Shown here in pieces: positions 8,036-16,594 of a DNA stretch of 64,000 bases; the first letter of the stretch is position 1, and each line of letters starts with the position of its first letter. Origin of the DNA: WJLY01 sp964562405 (GTDB taxonomy: Bacteria > Joyebacterota > Joyebacteria > Joyebacterales > Joyebacteraceae); the NCBI GenBank assembly GCA_964562405.1, contig CAZLTC010000005.1:1-64000 (forward strand), given 5' to 3'. The position numbers and the translations under genes are program-made. A model generated the notes under the pieces. The model was not told the DNA's origin, made no database searches, and saw only the letters and a list, made by a program, of their open reading frames with translations.

Positions 8036-9217
8036 ATGGCGAGGCCGACGATCGTGACGATGCCGGGAGACGGCATAGGCAGGGTGGTGCTGCCGGAGGC
8101 GTTGAGGGTTCTCGAGAAGGTCGGCTTCGAGGCCGGCTACGTGCACGCCGACATCGGGTGGGACTTCTGGATCAGCGAGGGCAACGCTCTGCCCGAGCGC
8201 ACGATCAAGCTGCTCGAGAAGCACAGGGTGGGGCTCTTCGGGGCCATCACCTCGAAGCCGAAGGACAAGGCGGCGGCCGAGATCTCGCCCGAGCTCAAGG
8301 ACAAGGGCTTCGTCTACTACAGCCCGATAGTGGGCCTGAGACAGCACTTCGATCTCGATATCTGCATCCGGCCCTGCCGGTCGTTCCCCGGGAACCCGCT
8401 CAACTTCATAAGAAGGAAGGGCGAGAGCTTCGAGGAACCGGTCGTCGACGTCGTCATCTTCAGGCAGAACACCGAGGGGCTCTATTCCGGAGTCGAGTGG
8501 ACGAACCCTCCGGACGGGGTGCGCGCCGCGTTCGCGACGCACAAGAAGTTCGCGAAGTTCGCCGGCGTACCCGGAGAGGACCTAGCGGTCTCGACACGCA
8601 TCTTCACTCGAAACGCCTGCAAGCGCATCTGCGAGGAGGCGTTCAAGTACGCGAAGAAGTTCGGGTACAAGTCGGTGACCATCTGCGAGAAGCCCAACGT
8701 CATCCGTGAGACGTCCGGGATGATGGAGGCCGAGGCAAAGAAGATCTCCAAGAGCTACCCGGACATCGCTCTGTGGAGCACCAACATCGACGCGCAGATG
8801 ATGTGGCTCACCAAGAACCCCGAGGACTACGGCGTCATCGTTGCCGGGAACATGTTCGGCGACATCGTGTCGGACGGCTTCGCGGGCCTGGTCGGAGGCC
8901 TCGGCTTCGCCAACAGCGCCAACATCGGGAAGGACTGCGCGGTCTTCGAGCCTACGCACGGCTCCGCCCCGAAGTACGAGAAGCTCAACCCCTCCATCGT
9001 GAACCCGATGGCCATGGTCCTCTCCGCGTGCATGATGCTCGACCACCTCGACGAGAGCGACAAGGCCCAGGCGATACGCGACTCGATATCGGAGGTCATC
9101 GCCGACGGTTCCGTCCGCACCTACGACATGATGAAGCTCCGGGGCGGTCCCGACGCGATCAAGCAGGGAGCGGCGACGACGCAGCAGATGACCGACGCCA
9201 TCATCGCCCGCCTGTAG
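8036..9217 (+). CDS. Isocitrate/isopropylmalate dehydrogenase family, best read as NADP-type isocitrate dehydrogenase
   Basis: Beta-decarboxylating dehydrogenase of 393 residues. The ATG at 8036 follows GGAGG; an upstream in-frame extension is non-homologous. The substrate loop reads FRQNTEGLYSGVEW, close to isocitrate dehydrogenases and unlike the RELTGGIYFG pattern of isopropylmalate dehydrogenases. NMFGDIVSDGFA holds the metal aspartates. The coenzyme segment is HGSAPKY; a Lys-Tyr pair here is the E. coli NADP-type pattern, whereas NAD-type and LeuB enzymes usually have an Asp-containing version. It is first in an operon with a LeuC/LeuD hydro-lyase pair and an HD protein. Homoisocitrate remains an alternative substrate. 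Confidence 0.85.
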   Translation: MARPTIVTMPGDGIGRVVLPEALRVLEKVGFEAGYVHADIGWDFWISEGNALPERTIKLLEKHRVGLFGAITSKPKDKAAAEISPELKDKGFVYYSPIVGLRQHFDLDICIRPCRSFPGNPLNFIRRKGESFEEPVVDVVIFRQNTEGLYSGVEWTNPPDGVRAAFATHKKFAKFAGVPGEDLAVSTRIFTRNACKRICEEAFKYAKKFGYKSVTICEKPNVIRETSGMMEAEAKKISKSYPDIALWSTNIDAQMMWLTKNPEDYGVIVAGNMFGDIVSDGFAGLVGGLGFANSANIGKDCAVFEPTHGSAPKYEKLNPSIVNPMAMVLSACMMLDHLDESDKAQAIRDSISEVIADGSVRTYDMMKLRGGPDAIKQGAATTQQMTDAIIARL

Positions 9218-9298
9218 GGGCGGAGCGGGACCGCGAAGGCGATCGGAGGCGGCAAGCGCCGCCCACCGATCGGCCGGACACGGCCGGGGAGCAAGCTC

Positions 9299-10561
9299 AT
9301 GGGAATGACATTCGCGGAGAGGGTGCTCGCGCGCGCCGCCGGGCTCACGGAGGTCGTGCCGGGACAGATCGTCGCCGTGCGCCCCGACCACCTACTGACG
9401 CACGACAACACCTCGGCCATCATCGGCAAGATCGAGGAGGACCTGGACGCGTACGGAGTGGTGAGCAGGGACCTGCCGATCATCGTGCTCGACCACGTCG
9501 TCCCCGCGGCAAACGAGAAGACCGCAACGGGCCACAGCAAGGTGCGCGAGTTCGTGCGGAAGCACGGGCTTCGGAACTTCTACGACGCGGGCACCGGCGT
9601 GTGCCACCAGGTTGTAGTCGAGAAGGGCCATGCGCTCCCGGGCGCCATCCTTGTCGGCAGCGACTCCCATACGTGCTCGTACGGCGCGGTCAACGCGTTC
9701 TCGACCGGCATAGATAGGACCGAGGCGGCGGCGCTGCTCCTGACGGGGGAGACGTGGTTCAGGGTGCCGTCGAGTGTGAAGATCACGCTCGAGGGAGCCC
9801 TCAAGCCCCCGGTGTCCGCAAAGGATCTCATCCTCACGATCATCGGCGACATCTCGGCGGGCGGGGCGACCTACCAGGCCGTGGAGTTCCACGGCGCGAT
9901 CGCGTCCCTGTCGGTCGACGACCGCTTCGTCATAGCAAACATGGGAATAGAGATGGGCGCGAAGGTCGCCGTCTTCCCGTTCGACGAGATGACCGAGAAG
10001 TACCTGACGTCGGTGGGTGTGGACCGCGGGTCGTACGAGCCTGTGTGGGCTGACCCGGACGCTGCGTACGCCCGCGAACTGACCTACGACCTGTCGGCCA
10101 TCGAGCCCGTGGTCGCCTTCCCGCACAAGGTCGACAACGTGAAGAAAGTCTCGGAGACCGAGGGGCTGGAGTTCCATCAGGCGCTCCTGGGTACGTGCAC
10201 CAACGGGCGCGGGTCGGACCTGCGTGCGGCCGCGAAGATCCTGGACGGCAAGAAGGTATCGCCGTCCGTTCGCTTGCTCGTCCTGCCCGCGTCCCGCAGC
10301 GTGCTCGAGGATATTCTGGCGGACGGGACGCTCGAGAAGCTCGTGCGCGCGGGCGCGATGGTGCTGCCGACCGGATGCGGACCGTGCCTTGGAGCGCACC
10401 AGGGTGTCCTCGCGCCGGGCGAGCGCTGCCTCTCGACGGCGAACCGGAACTTCAAGGGACGCATGGGCTGCAAGGAAGCAGAGATCTATCTGGCGAGCCC
10501 CGAGACCGTAGCGGCGTCGTCGCTGACTGGAAGGCTTACTGACCCGCGGAAGGTCGCCTGA
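9299..10561 (+). CDS. leuC: Aconitase-superfamily hydro-lyase, large subunit (LeuC/HacA type)
   Basis: Large subunit of a two-subunit Fe-S isomerase/dehydratase, 420 residues, the length of the archaeal-type LeuC/HacA group. [4Fe-4S] ligands are visible in LLGTCTNGR and PTGCGPCLG. GSDSHTCSYGAVNAFSTGI and DAGTGVCHQ are also family motifs. TCTNGR follows the isopropylmalate/homoaconitate pattern, not the CTNSS of classical aconitase. The partner small subunit follows after 64 bp. Next to an isocitrate-dehydrogenase-like enzyme and near a citrate-lyase subunit, the pair may interconvert citrate and isocitrate, or work in 2-oxoacid chain elongation; no LeuA-like synthase is in the window. Confidence 0.9.
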   Translation: MGMTFAERVLARAAGLTEVVPGQIVAVRPDHLLTHDNTSAIIGKIEEDLDAYGVVSRDLPIIVLDHVVPAANEKTATGHSKVREFVRKHGLRNFYDAGTGVCHQVVVEKGHALPGAILVGSDSHTCSYGAVNAFSTGIDRTEAAALLLTGETWFRVPSSVKITLEGALKPPVSAKDLILTIIGDISAGGATYQAVEFHGAIASLSVDDRFVIANMGIEMGAKVAVFPFDEMTEKYLTSVGVDRGSYEPVWADPDAAYARELTYDLSAIEPVVAFPHKVDNVKKVSETEGLEFHQALLGTCTNGRGSDLRAAAKILDGKKVSPSVRLLVLPASRSVLEDILADGTLEKLVRAGAMVLPTGCGPCLGAHQGVLAPGERCLSTANRNFKGRMGCKEAEIYLASPETVAASSLTGRLTDPRKVA

Positions 10562-10625
10562 GCGCCGTGTGCAACCGAGCGCGAGGCTACGGGAAGGCCG
10601 GCGCCCGATGCTCAAGGAGATCAAG

Positions 10626-11111
10626 ATGAGAGTCTGGAGATACGGGGACGACATCAACACGGACATGCTCTTCCCCGGCAAGTACACGTACACGTGCGCG
10701 ACGCCGGAGGAGATCAGGCCCCATCTTCTGGAGGACCTCGACCCGGAGTTCGCCTCCGCCGTCAGACCCGGCGACATCATCCTCGCTGGTGACAACTTCG
10801 GGTGCGGCAGTTCGCGCGAGCAGCCGGTGCTCGGGCTCAAGGACGTCGGGATCGAGGCGGTGGTGGCGGGGAGCTTCGCGCGGATATTCTACCGCGCCGC
10901 GATAAACCAGGGTCTGGTTCTCGTCGAAGCGCCGGCGGCCGTGGCCGCCTATAAGGACGGCGACGAGGTCTCGCTAGACGTCGAGCGCGGGAAGGTCGTC
11001 GTGGGCAGCAGGGAGTTCAGCTTTCCGCCGCTACCCGCCGAGATACTGGCGATACGGGATGCGGGCGGGCTCTTGCCGTACGCGCGGAAGAAGCTCGCAG
11101 CGGCGAAGTAG
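10626..11111 (+). CDS. leuD: Aconitase-superfamily hydro-lyase, small (swivel) subunit
   Basis: The 161-residue swivelling domain has YGDDINTDMLFPGKY and the family motif NFGCGSSREQ. I use the ATG at 10626 because AAGGAGA lies five bases upstream; an ATG at 10608 (six codons earlier) is also possible. The loop after PGK reads YTYT; in characterised archaeal isopropylmalate and homoaconitate enzymes the corresponding loop starts YL and influences substrate choice, so the substrate here is uncertain. It forms the active enzyme with the preceding large subunit. Confidence 0.88.
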   Translation: MRVWRYGDDINTDMLFPGKYTYTCATPEEIRPHLLEDLDPEFASAVRPGDIILAGDNFGCGSSREQPVLGLKDVGIEAVVAGSFARIFYRAAINQGLVLVEAPAAVAAYKDGDEVSLDVERGKVVVGSREFSFPPLPAEILAIRDAGGLLPYARKKLAAAK

Positions 11112-11123
11112 GAAGGAGAAGAC

Positions 11124-11666
11124 ATGCCGGGAAGAGATGCGGTGAGGAAGGCACTGCCGGAGCTCGAACTCATCAAGGACCAGTCCTTGCGGGAGAAGAC
11201 GCTCGACGTCTGGATCGACGCTATGGAGCAGGGCGGATGGGAGGTGGACGACCTCGACAGAATCCCGTTCACGCTGCTGATAGACACGGGCGTGAGCTTC
11301 CTGGGCCACACGCGGTCGGTCACCCGCACCGCGGTCGCCATTGCCGAGACGATGGCGGGCTTCTACGGCGACAAGATGCCGATCGACATGGACCACCTGG
11401 TGTCCGGCGGGATCCTGCACGATGTGGGCAAGCTCCTCGAGTACAAGCGTGACGGAGGAAAGTACGTGAAGAGCGCCATCGGCAAGGACCTTCGCCACCC
11501 GTTCTCCGGCACCGCCCTGGCGTTCAAGCACGGCGTCCCCTCTGACATCTGCCACCTCATAGCGGCTCACGCCAAGGAGGGTGACGGTGCCAGGCGCATG
11601 CCGGAGGCGCACATCATTCACCACGCTGACTTCGCGAACTTCGAGTCGCTGAAGTCGCTGCTCTAG
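11124..11666 (+). CDS. HD-domain metal-dependent phosphohydrolase
   Basis: A 180-residue HD-superfamily protein. The metal ligands are seen as the His of LGHTRSV, the HD pair in GGILHDVGKLLEY, His in HLIAAHAKEG and the AHIIHHADF tail. The ATG at 11124 follows AAGGAG and lies 12 bp after LeuD, so it is co-transcribed with the hydro-lyase. The natural substrate is unknown; such proteins cleave nucleotides or other phosphoesters. Its operon position suggests a regulatory or repair link to the dehydratase/dehydrogenase pathway, but this is inference. It probably is the last gene of this operon, as a promoter for the protease lies just downstream. Confidence 0.8.
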   Translation: MPGRDAVRKALPELELIKDQSLREKTLDVWIDAMEQGGWEVDDLDRIPFTLLIDTGVSFLGHTRSVTRTAVAIAETMAGFYGDKMPIDMDHLVSGGILHDVGKLLEYKRDGGKYVKSAIGKDLRHPFSGTALAFKHGVPSDICHLIAAHAKEGDGARRMPEAHIIHHADFANFESLKSLL

Positions 11667-11684
11667 ACGAGCACAGGAGAGCTT

Positions 11685-11710
11685 GGCACGACAGAGATGG
11701 GCACGACAGA
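11685..11710 (+). repeat. Two direct copies of an 11-bp sequence upstream of the protease promoter
   Basis: GGCACGACAGA occurs at 11685-11695 and again at 11700-11710, with 15-bp spacing, 20 bp before the -35 element. The second copy overlaps the left arm of the dyad described next. Confidence 0.75.
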
Positions 11711-11750
11711 CCGCCTGGACCGGCGAAACTTGCCTGGTTCGGCGGTCTGT
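11706..11750. terminator. Inverted repeat spanning the promoter, either terminator of the LeuCD operon or operator
   Basis: ACAGACCGCC (11706-11715) is complementary to GGCGGTCTGT (11741-11750) with 25 nt between. The right arm occupies the promoter spacer at 11736-11752. As RNA it could end the upstream operon; as DNA it could be an operator. It has no U-run after it. Confidence 0.4.
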
Positions 11751-11758
11751 GCTATAAT
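11730..11758 (+). promoter_or_regulatory. Near-consensus sigma70 promoter of the S8 protease gene
   Basis: TTGCCT (11730-11735), a 17-bp spacer and a perfect TATAAT (11753-11758) lie 40 bp before the GTG start. Confidence 0.8.
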
Positions 11759-11798
11759 AGCGCTCATGGTGACATAGGGTATCTGCGCGGAGGCAGCC

Positions 11799-13607
11799 GT
11801 GAAGCGCATTTGCATCATTGCGACGGTGGGAGTGTGCCTGGCGGGAATGTCCGCCGGGGAGGCTCTCCGGGCGGATGAGGGCATCCGGCCGCGGGGGCAG
11901 GTCGAGCGCCCGGCGGTTGGCTCCGCCACCCGCGTGGCTCGGGCCGTGCGTGTAGAGATGGACTCGGAACTCCGGGCCACCCGGGTAGAGCGTGCGTCGG
12001 CCGCCGCGGACCCGGAGAGGCTGTGGGTCTTCTTCACCGACAAGGGGCTCGGGGAGCGCGGCGAGGGCGCCGCGATAGACGCCTTCCGCTCCCGGCTCAC
12101 CGAACGCGCTCTCTCTCGCCGTGCCAAGGTCGGCGCGCGCGTGAACGTGAACGACCTGCCCGTGGCCGAACCGTACGTGCGGGCCGTTGAGACTACAGGA
12201 GCAGCCATCGAGACGAGGAGCAGGTGGCTGAACGCGGTGTCGGTCGATGCCACGGCGGCGCAGGCTCACGCGATCCGGTCGCTTCCATTCGTGCGAGAGG
12301 TCAGGCGCGTCGCACGAGGCGTGAAGCGCGAGCCGCTCCCCGCGTCACCCCGCGGCCCCGCGGCGCTGGGCTCGAGGTCGCTCGACTACGGCCCCTCGTT
12401 CGGCCAGCTCGATCAGATAGGCGTGACCGCCCTTCACGACGACGGTTTCGACGGAACCGGCGTCTTCATCTGCATGCTCGATACCGGCTTCGACACCGAC
12501 CATCAGGTCTTCAGACATCTCGACATCGCTGCTGAGCGGGACTTCGTGAACGACGACGCGGAGACCGCCAACCAGCCGGGCGACCCCGAGGGGCAGGATT
12601 CGCACGGCACCTCCACGCTCTCCTGCGTGGGCGCGGAGTACCCCGGCGAGCTCTACGGCGGTGCCTACAACGCAACGTTCGCGCTGGCCAAGACCGAGAT
12701 CGTCGACCAGGAGATCCAGGTCGAGGAAGACTACTGGGTGGAGGCCATCGAGTGGGCCGACAGCCTGGGCTCGGATATCGTGTCCAGCTCGCTCGGGTAC
12801 TTCGACTGGTATGACTACTCCGACATGGATGGCGGGACGGCGGTGACAACGGTCGCGGCCGACATGGCGGCCGCACGCGGCATCGTTGTCGTGATCTCTA
12901 TGGGCAACGAGGGCGGCGGCGAGTGGAGGTACATGATCGCGCCGGCGGACGGCGACAGCGTCATCTCGATCGGAGCGGTCGACGCCGACGGCGACAGGGT
13001 GTGGTTCAGCTCGGTGGGCCCGACGTACGACGGAAGGATCAAGCCCGACGTCATGGCGCAGGGCCTCTACGTCCACGTGGCCACCACAGCGGACACCGCG
13101 TCATACGCCGAGTCCAGCGGGACATCCTTCTCGTGCCCGCTGACGGCTTCGGCTGTCGGGCTCCTGCTGCAGGGCCATCCGGATTGGGGGCCGGCCGACG
13201 TGATGGACGCGCTCCACGCGACGGCCTCCCAGAGCACGTCGCCCGACACGCTCATGGGTTGGGGAATCCTCGACGCGTACGCGGCCATGTACATCGAGCC
13301 GCTGGCGGTGGAGGAGGCCGATGCTCCGTCCGGGGGGAGGCTTGTCTGGAGCCGATCAAACCCTGCGACCGTCGGAGCGCGGGTCGCGTTCACCGTCTTT
13401 GAGCCGTCTGTCGTGACCGTGACGCTCTTCGACCCATCCGGACGTCTCGTCCGGACACTTGCTGACGGCTTCATGACGCCCGGAACCTACGATGTCCGCT
13501 GGGATGGGCGAACCGAGGGCGGCGGTCACGCCGCGAGTGGAGTCTACTTCCTGAAGATGACGGCTGGAGGCGTCACGTCCCGCTCCAAGATGGCCTTCCT
13601 TCGATGA
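11799..13607 (+). CDS. Secreted subtilisin-like (S8) serine protease with C-terminal FlgD-like sorting module
   Basis: Extracellular serine protease of 602 residues. A GTG start behind GGAGG opens a signal peptide (KRICIIATVGVCLAGMSAG). A propeptide of about 150 residues follows. The triad is Asp228 in MLDTGFD, His269 in DSHGTST and Ser443 in SGTSFSCP. The last roughly 85 residues form an Ig-like FlgD/T9SS-type module (VTLFDPSGRLVRTL, YDVRWDGR, ASGVYFLKM), suggesting sorting to the cell surface by a type IX-like route. It stands alone between two promoters. The substrate is unknown. Confidence 0.92.
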   Translation: MKRICIIATVGVCLAGMSAGEALRADEGIRPRGQVERPAVGSATRVARAVRVEMDSELRATRVERASAAADPERLWVFFTDKGLGERGEGAAIDAFRSRLTERALSRRAKVGARVNVNDLPVAEPYVRAVETTGAAIETRSRWLNAVSVDATAAQAHAIRSLPFVREVRRVARGVKREPLPASPRGPAALGSRSLDYGPSFGQLDQIGVTALHDDGFDGTGVFICMLDTGFDTDHQVFRHLDIAAERDFVNDDAETANQPGDPEGQDSHGTSTLSCVGAEYPGELYGGAYNATFALAKTEIVDQEIQVEEDYWVEAIEWADSLGSDIVSSSLGYFDWYDYSDMDGGTAVTTVAADMAAARGIVVVISMGNEGGGEWRYMIAPADGDSVISIGAVDADGDRVWFSSVGPTYDGRIKPDVMAQGLYVHVATTADTASYAESSGTSFSCPLTASAVGLLLQGHPDWGPADVMDALHATASQSTSPDTLMGWGILDAYAAMYIEPLAVEEADAPSGGRLVWSRSNPATVGARVAFTVFEPSVVTVTLFDPSGRLVRTLADGFMTPGTYDVRWDGRTEGGGHAASGVYFLKMTAGGVTSRSKMAFLR

Positions 13608-13640
13608 CCCGGTGATGATGTACCGCCGGGCAGTCCGCTC

Positions 13641-13669
13641 TTGACACCCCACGTTCCCTCCCACAGAAT
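13641..13669 (+). promoter_or_regulatory. Sigma70-type promoter of the exopolysaccharide locus
   Basis: Consensus TTGACA (13641-13646), a 17-bp spacer and CAGAAT (13664-13669) lie about 130 bp upstream of the SLBB export gene. Confidence 0.6.
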
Positions 13670-13800
13670 GCGAGAAATCTGGGTAATTGTGTCCATGCCA
13701 CGACGCGGACGGTCCCGGCCGCGCGCGCGAACTGCGCGGCGCGGCGAGCCTCGGCTCCGCCGACAGGGATCGACGATACGGCCAACCGGAGGTGCTTCGA

Positions 13801-16584
13801 ATGTCATCACGAGGACGCTGGCGCACGGGTCGCCCCGTGGCCGCCGTCGCGGTATGCCTGCTTCTGATCGCGGCGCTCGCGGTGGCGCAGTCCTTCACGA
13901 GCGAGGACCTCGAGCTTCTGAAGAGCCTCTCCCCCGAACAGAGGGCCGAGCTCTTGAAGGCGTACGGTGCCGCTCCGGCCGCCGACCAGCAGGCACGGGA
14001 CGTGAGCACGCCGGACGTCGTCGAGCCCCGGCAGCCGGAGCAGAGCACGACGGAGAGAGAGCTTCTGGAAGAGCAGGAGGCGTCACGGGCCGAAGAGGTG
14101 GCGGAGCCTTCTCAGGCCGAACCGATGGCCGACGGCGCCATCGAGATCAGGAGCGCCTTCAGGAACTTCCTTCAGGAGTCGCGCGCTGTAGAGGTCGACC
14201 AGGATCTCGAGCAGTTCGGGTACGACCTCTTCGCGGGAGCGCCTACCACGTTCGCTCCGGCTACCGACGTGCCTGTCAGTTCAGACTACATCATTGGTCC
14301 CGGCGACGAGATACACGTCCAGCTGTACGGCAAGAGCAATCTGACGACTGACCTCACCGTCGATCGCGACGGCGTGATCTCCTTTCCGGAGATCGGGCCT
14401 CTCACGATCGCAGGCCTCACGTTTCAGGAGATGAAGGACCTCGTCGGCCGCGAGGTGGAAGAGCGCACGATCGGAGTTGACGTCAGCGTGTCGATGGGGC
14501 GCCTTCGCTCCATCAGGGTGTTCGTGCTCGGCGAGGTCTTCCGCCCGGGCAGCTACACGGTGAGCGGTCTCTCGACGCTGACCAACGCGCTCTTCACGAG
14601 CGGCGGAGTTCAGAAGATAGGCAGCCTCCGGCACGTGCAGCTGAAGCGCTCGGGTGAGGTCGTCAGCGAGATGGACCTCTACGACCTTCTGATACGAGGG
14701 GACACCTCCTCGGATGTCAGGCTCATGCCGGGTGATGTGATCTTCATTCCGCCCGTGGGACCGCTGGTCGGAGTCGCCGGCGAGGTTCTCCGTCCCGCCA
14801 TATACGAGATGAGCGGGCCCATGACGGCCAGGCAGCTGATCGAGCTGGCCGGCGGGTTGAGGCCGACCGCGTACCGCGATCTCGTGCAGCTCGAACGCAT
14901 CGAGGACGGGCGGCGTGTCACGTACGACATGAGCGCAGAGGGCTCGAAGGAGTGGCCGCTGCAGAACGGCGACCTTCTGAAGGTGTTCTCCATTACTGAC
15001 CAGGATGAGCGCGCGATCTTCCTGGAGGGCAACGTCGTGCGGCCCGGCAAGCGCCAGTACTTCGAGGGCATGAGACTCCTGGACGTGATCCAGTCGCCGG
15101 ACGACCTGCTCCCGGAGACGTACTTCTCGTATGGGCTGATCGAGCGCGAGAATGAGCTGAACCGGGAGCCGGAGTACGTCGGCTTCGACCTGCGCCAAGC
15201 GCTAATCGACGGTCGCGAGGAAGCAAACGTATTGCTCAAGCCGCGCGACAGGATCTACGTGTTCCACCGCGCGCACTTCCGAGAGGCTCCGCACGTGCGG
15301 GCGCTGGGAGAGGTGAGGTCGCCCGGGGACTTCGAATACAGAAAGGACATGCGTGTTCTCGATCTCATCTTGGCCGCCGGCGGGCTCACGAGGGACGCGT
15401 GGATGCCGACCGCCGAGCTCATGCGCACCGACCCTGCGACGCTCGATGTGGAGAGAATACAGATAGACCTGACGCGTGTGCTGGCGGATGAGGAGTCGAG
15501 CAATGTTCTCCTGAGAGACCTGGATGAGCTCGTGGTCCACTCCGTCTGGGAGTTCCGCGCGCACGACCAGGTCCAGGTCCTGGGGGAAGTTAACAAGCCG
15601 GGCAAGTACCCCCTCTACGAGGGCATGCGCATCTCGGATCTGATCTTCTCGGGCGGCAGCCTCAAGGAGTCGGCATACAGGCATGAGGCCGAGTTGACCA
15701 GATACTCGATCGTCGACGGCGAGAGACGTGAGCTCAAGCAGGTCGTCGTGGACCTGGCGGCGGTCATTGCCGGTTCCGAGGAAGCGGATCTCGTGCTGCG
15801 ACCGTACGACAGGCTGCTCGTCCGCAGGATCAGCAACTGGAGGGGCGACGAGGTCGTGGAGGTGACCGGCGAGGTGGTCTTCCCCGGGGGCTACCCCATA
15901 GAGGACGGCGAGAAGCTGTCGCACCTGATCGCGCGATTCGGGGGGTTCCTGAACGACGCGTATCTCCCGGCAGCCGTCTTCACGCGCGAGGCGGTCCGGT
16001 TGCGCCAGAACGAGCAGTTGACCCGGATGGCGGACCAACTGGAGGCCGACCTCTCGAGACTTGCCGTATCGAGCTCGCGCGATCCATCCTCCGCCGCGAC
16101 CGCGCAGCGTCAGGAGGCCGTAGAGGCCGGCAATCAGCTCGTGTCGGAGCTGCGCTCGACGCCGGCGACCGGCCGAATGGTGATCTCGCTCGAGGATGTT
16201 CGGGACAAACCGGACGACTACGACATTGTGCTCGTCGACGGCGACGTCCTTCATGTGCCGAGGCGGCCGGACTTCGTGATGGTCATGGGGCAGGTCAACA
16301 ACCCAACGGCGTTCGTCTACGACGAAGGGAAACGCGTCCGGCACTACGTCCGTCTCGCCGGTGGTAAGACGCGGTTCGGCGACCTCGGCAAGACGTACGT
16401 GGTCAGAGCCGACGGGTCGGTCGAGCGCAGCCGCTGGGCCAAGCTGAAACCCGGCGATGTGGTCGTCGTTCCGGAGACGCTCGAGCGGTTCGCAGGCATG
16501 CAGTTCCTGCTGGACATTAGCCAGGTCCTTTATCACATCGGGATCGCCGCGGCCAGTGCCTACACTGTCGGGGTGTTCAAATAG
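13801..16584 (+). CDS. Polysaccharide export protein with seven SLBB repeats (Wza-like)
   Basis: Periplasmic/outer-membrane polysaccharide exporter, 927 residues, much longer than E. coli Wza (about 380). A signal peptide (AVAVCLLLIAALAVAQS) without lipobox is followed by an acidic/Gln-rich linker, a poly-export domain near residues 160-235 (YIIGPGDEIHVQLYGKS), and seven SLBB-type repeats between about 237 and 870, each with a GEV-x-xPG core. A hydrophobic C-terminal helix ends the protein. The ATG at 13801 follows CGGAGG. It is the first gene of the exopolysaccharide cluster, 10 bp before Wzz. The extra SLBB repeats may make a longer periplasmic tunnel. Confidence 0.9.
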   Translation: MSSRGRWRTGRPVAAVAVCLLLIAALAVAQSFTSEDLELLKSLSPEQRAELLKAYGAAPAADQQARDVSTPDVVEPRQPEQSTTERELLEEQEASRAEEVAEPSQAEPMADGAIEIRSAFRNFLQESRAVEVDQDLEQFGYDLFAGAPTTFAPATDVPVSSDYIIGPGDEIHVQLYGKSNLTTDLTVDRDGVISFPEIGPLTIAGLTFQEMKDLVGREVEERTIGVDVSVSMGRLRSIRVFVLGEVFRPGSYTVSGLSTLTNALFTSGGVQKIGSLRHVQLKRSGEVVSEMDLYDLLIRGDTSSDVRLMPGDVIFIPPVGPLVGVAGEVLRPAIYEMSGPMTARQLIELAGGLRPTAYRDLVQLERIEDGRRVTYDMSAEGSKEWPLQNGDLLKVFSITDQDERAIFLEGNVVRPGKRQYFEGMRLLDVIQSPDDLLPETYFSYGLIERENELNREPEYVGFDLRQALIDGREEANVLLKPRDRIYVFHRAHFREAPHVRALGEVRSPGDFEYRKDMRVLDLILAAGGLTRDAWMPTAELMRTDPATLDVERIQIDLTRVLADEESSNVLLRDLDELVVHSVWEFRAHDQVQVLGEVNKPGKYPLYEGMRISDLIFSGGSLKESAYRHEAELTRYSIVDGERRELKQVVVDLAAVIAGSEEADLVLRPYDRLLVRRISNWRGDEVVEVTGEVVFPGGYPIEDGEKLSHLIARFGGFLNDAYLPAAVFTREAVRLRQNEQLTRMADQLEADLSRLAVSSSRDPSSAATAQRQEAVEAGNQLVSELRSTPATGRMVISLEDVRDKPDDYDIVLVDGDVLHVPRRPDFVMVMGQVNNPTAFVYDEGKRVRHYVRLAGGKTRFGDLGKTYVVRADGSVERSRWAKLKPGDVVVVPETLERFAGMQFLLDISQVLYHIGIAAASAYTVGVFK

Positions 16585-16594
16585 GGGGTCGGCG

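Noticed and set aside
9392..10840. 482-codon open frame opposite leuC
   Set aside because: Crosses the leuC/leuD junction and has no domain; explained by codon bias.
8036..11111. Reading the dehydrogenase/LeuC/LeuD genes as a leucine operon
   Set aside because: The dehydrogenase has an isocitrate-type substrate loop, no leuA or leuB-type gene is nearby, and LeuD has an atypical loop; kept as family names only.
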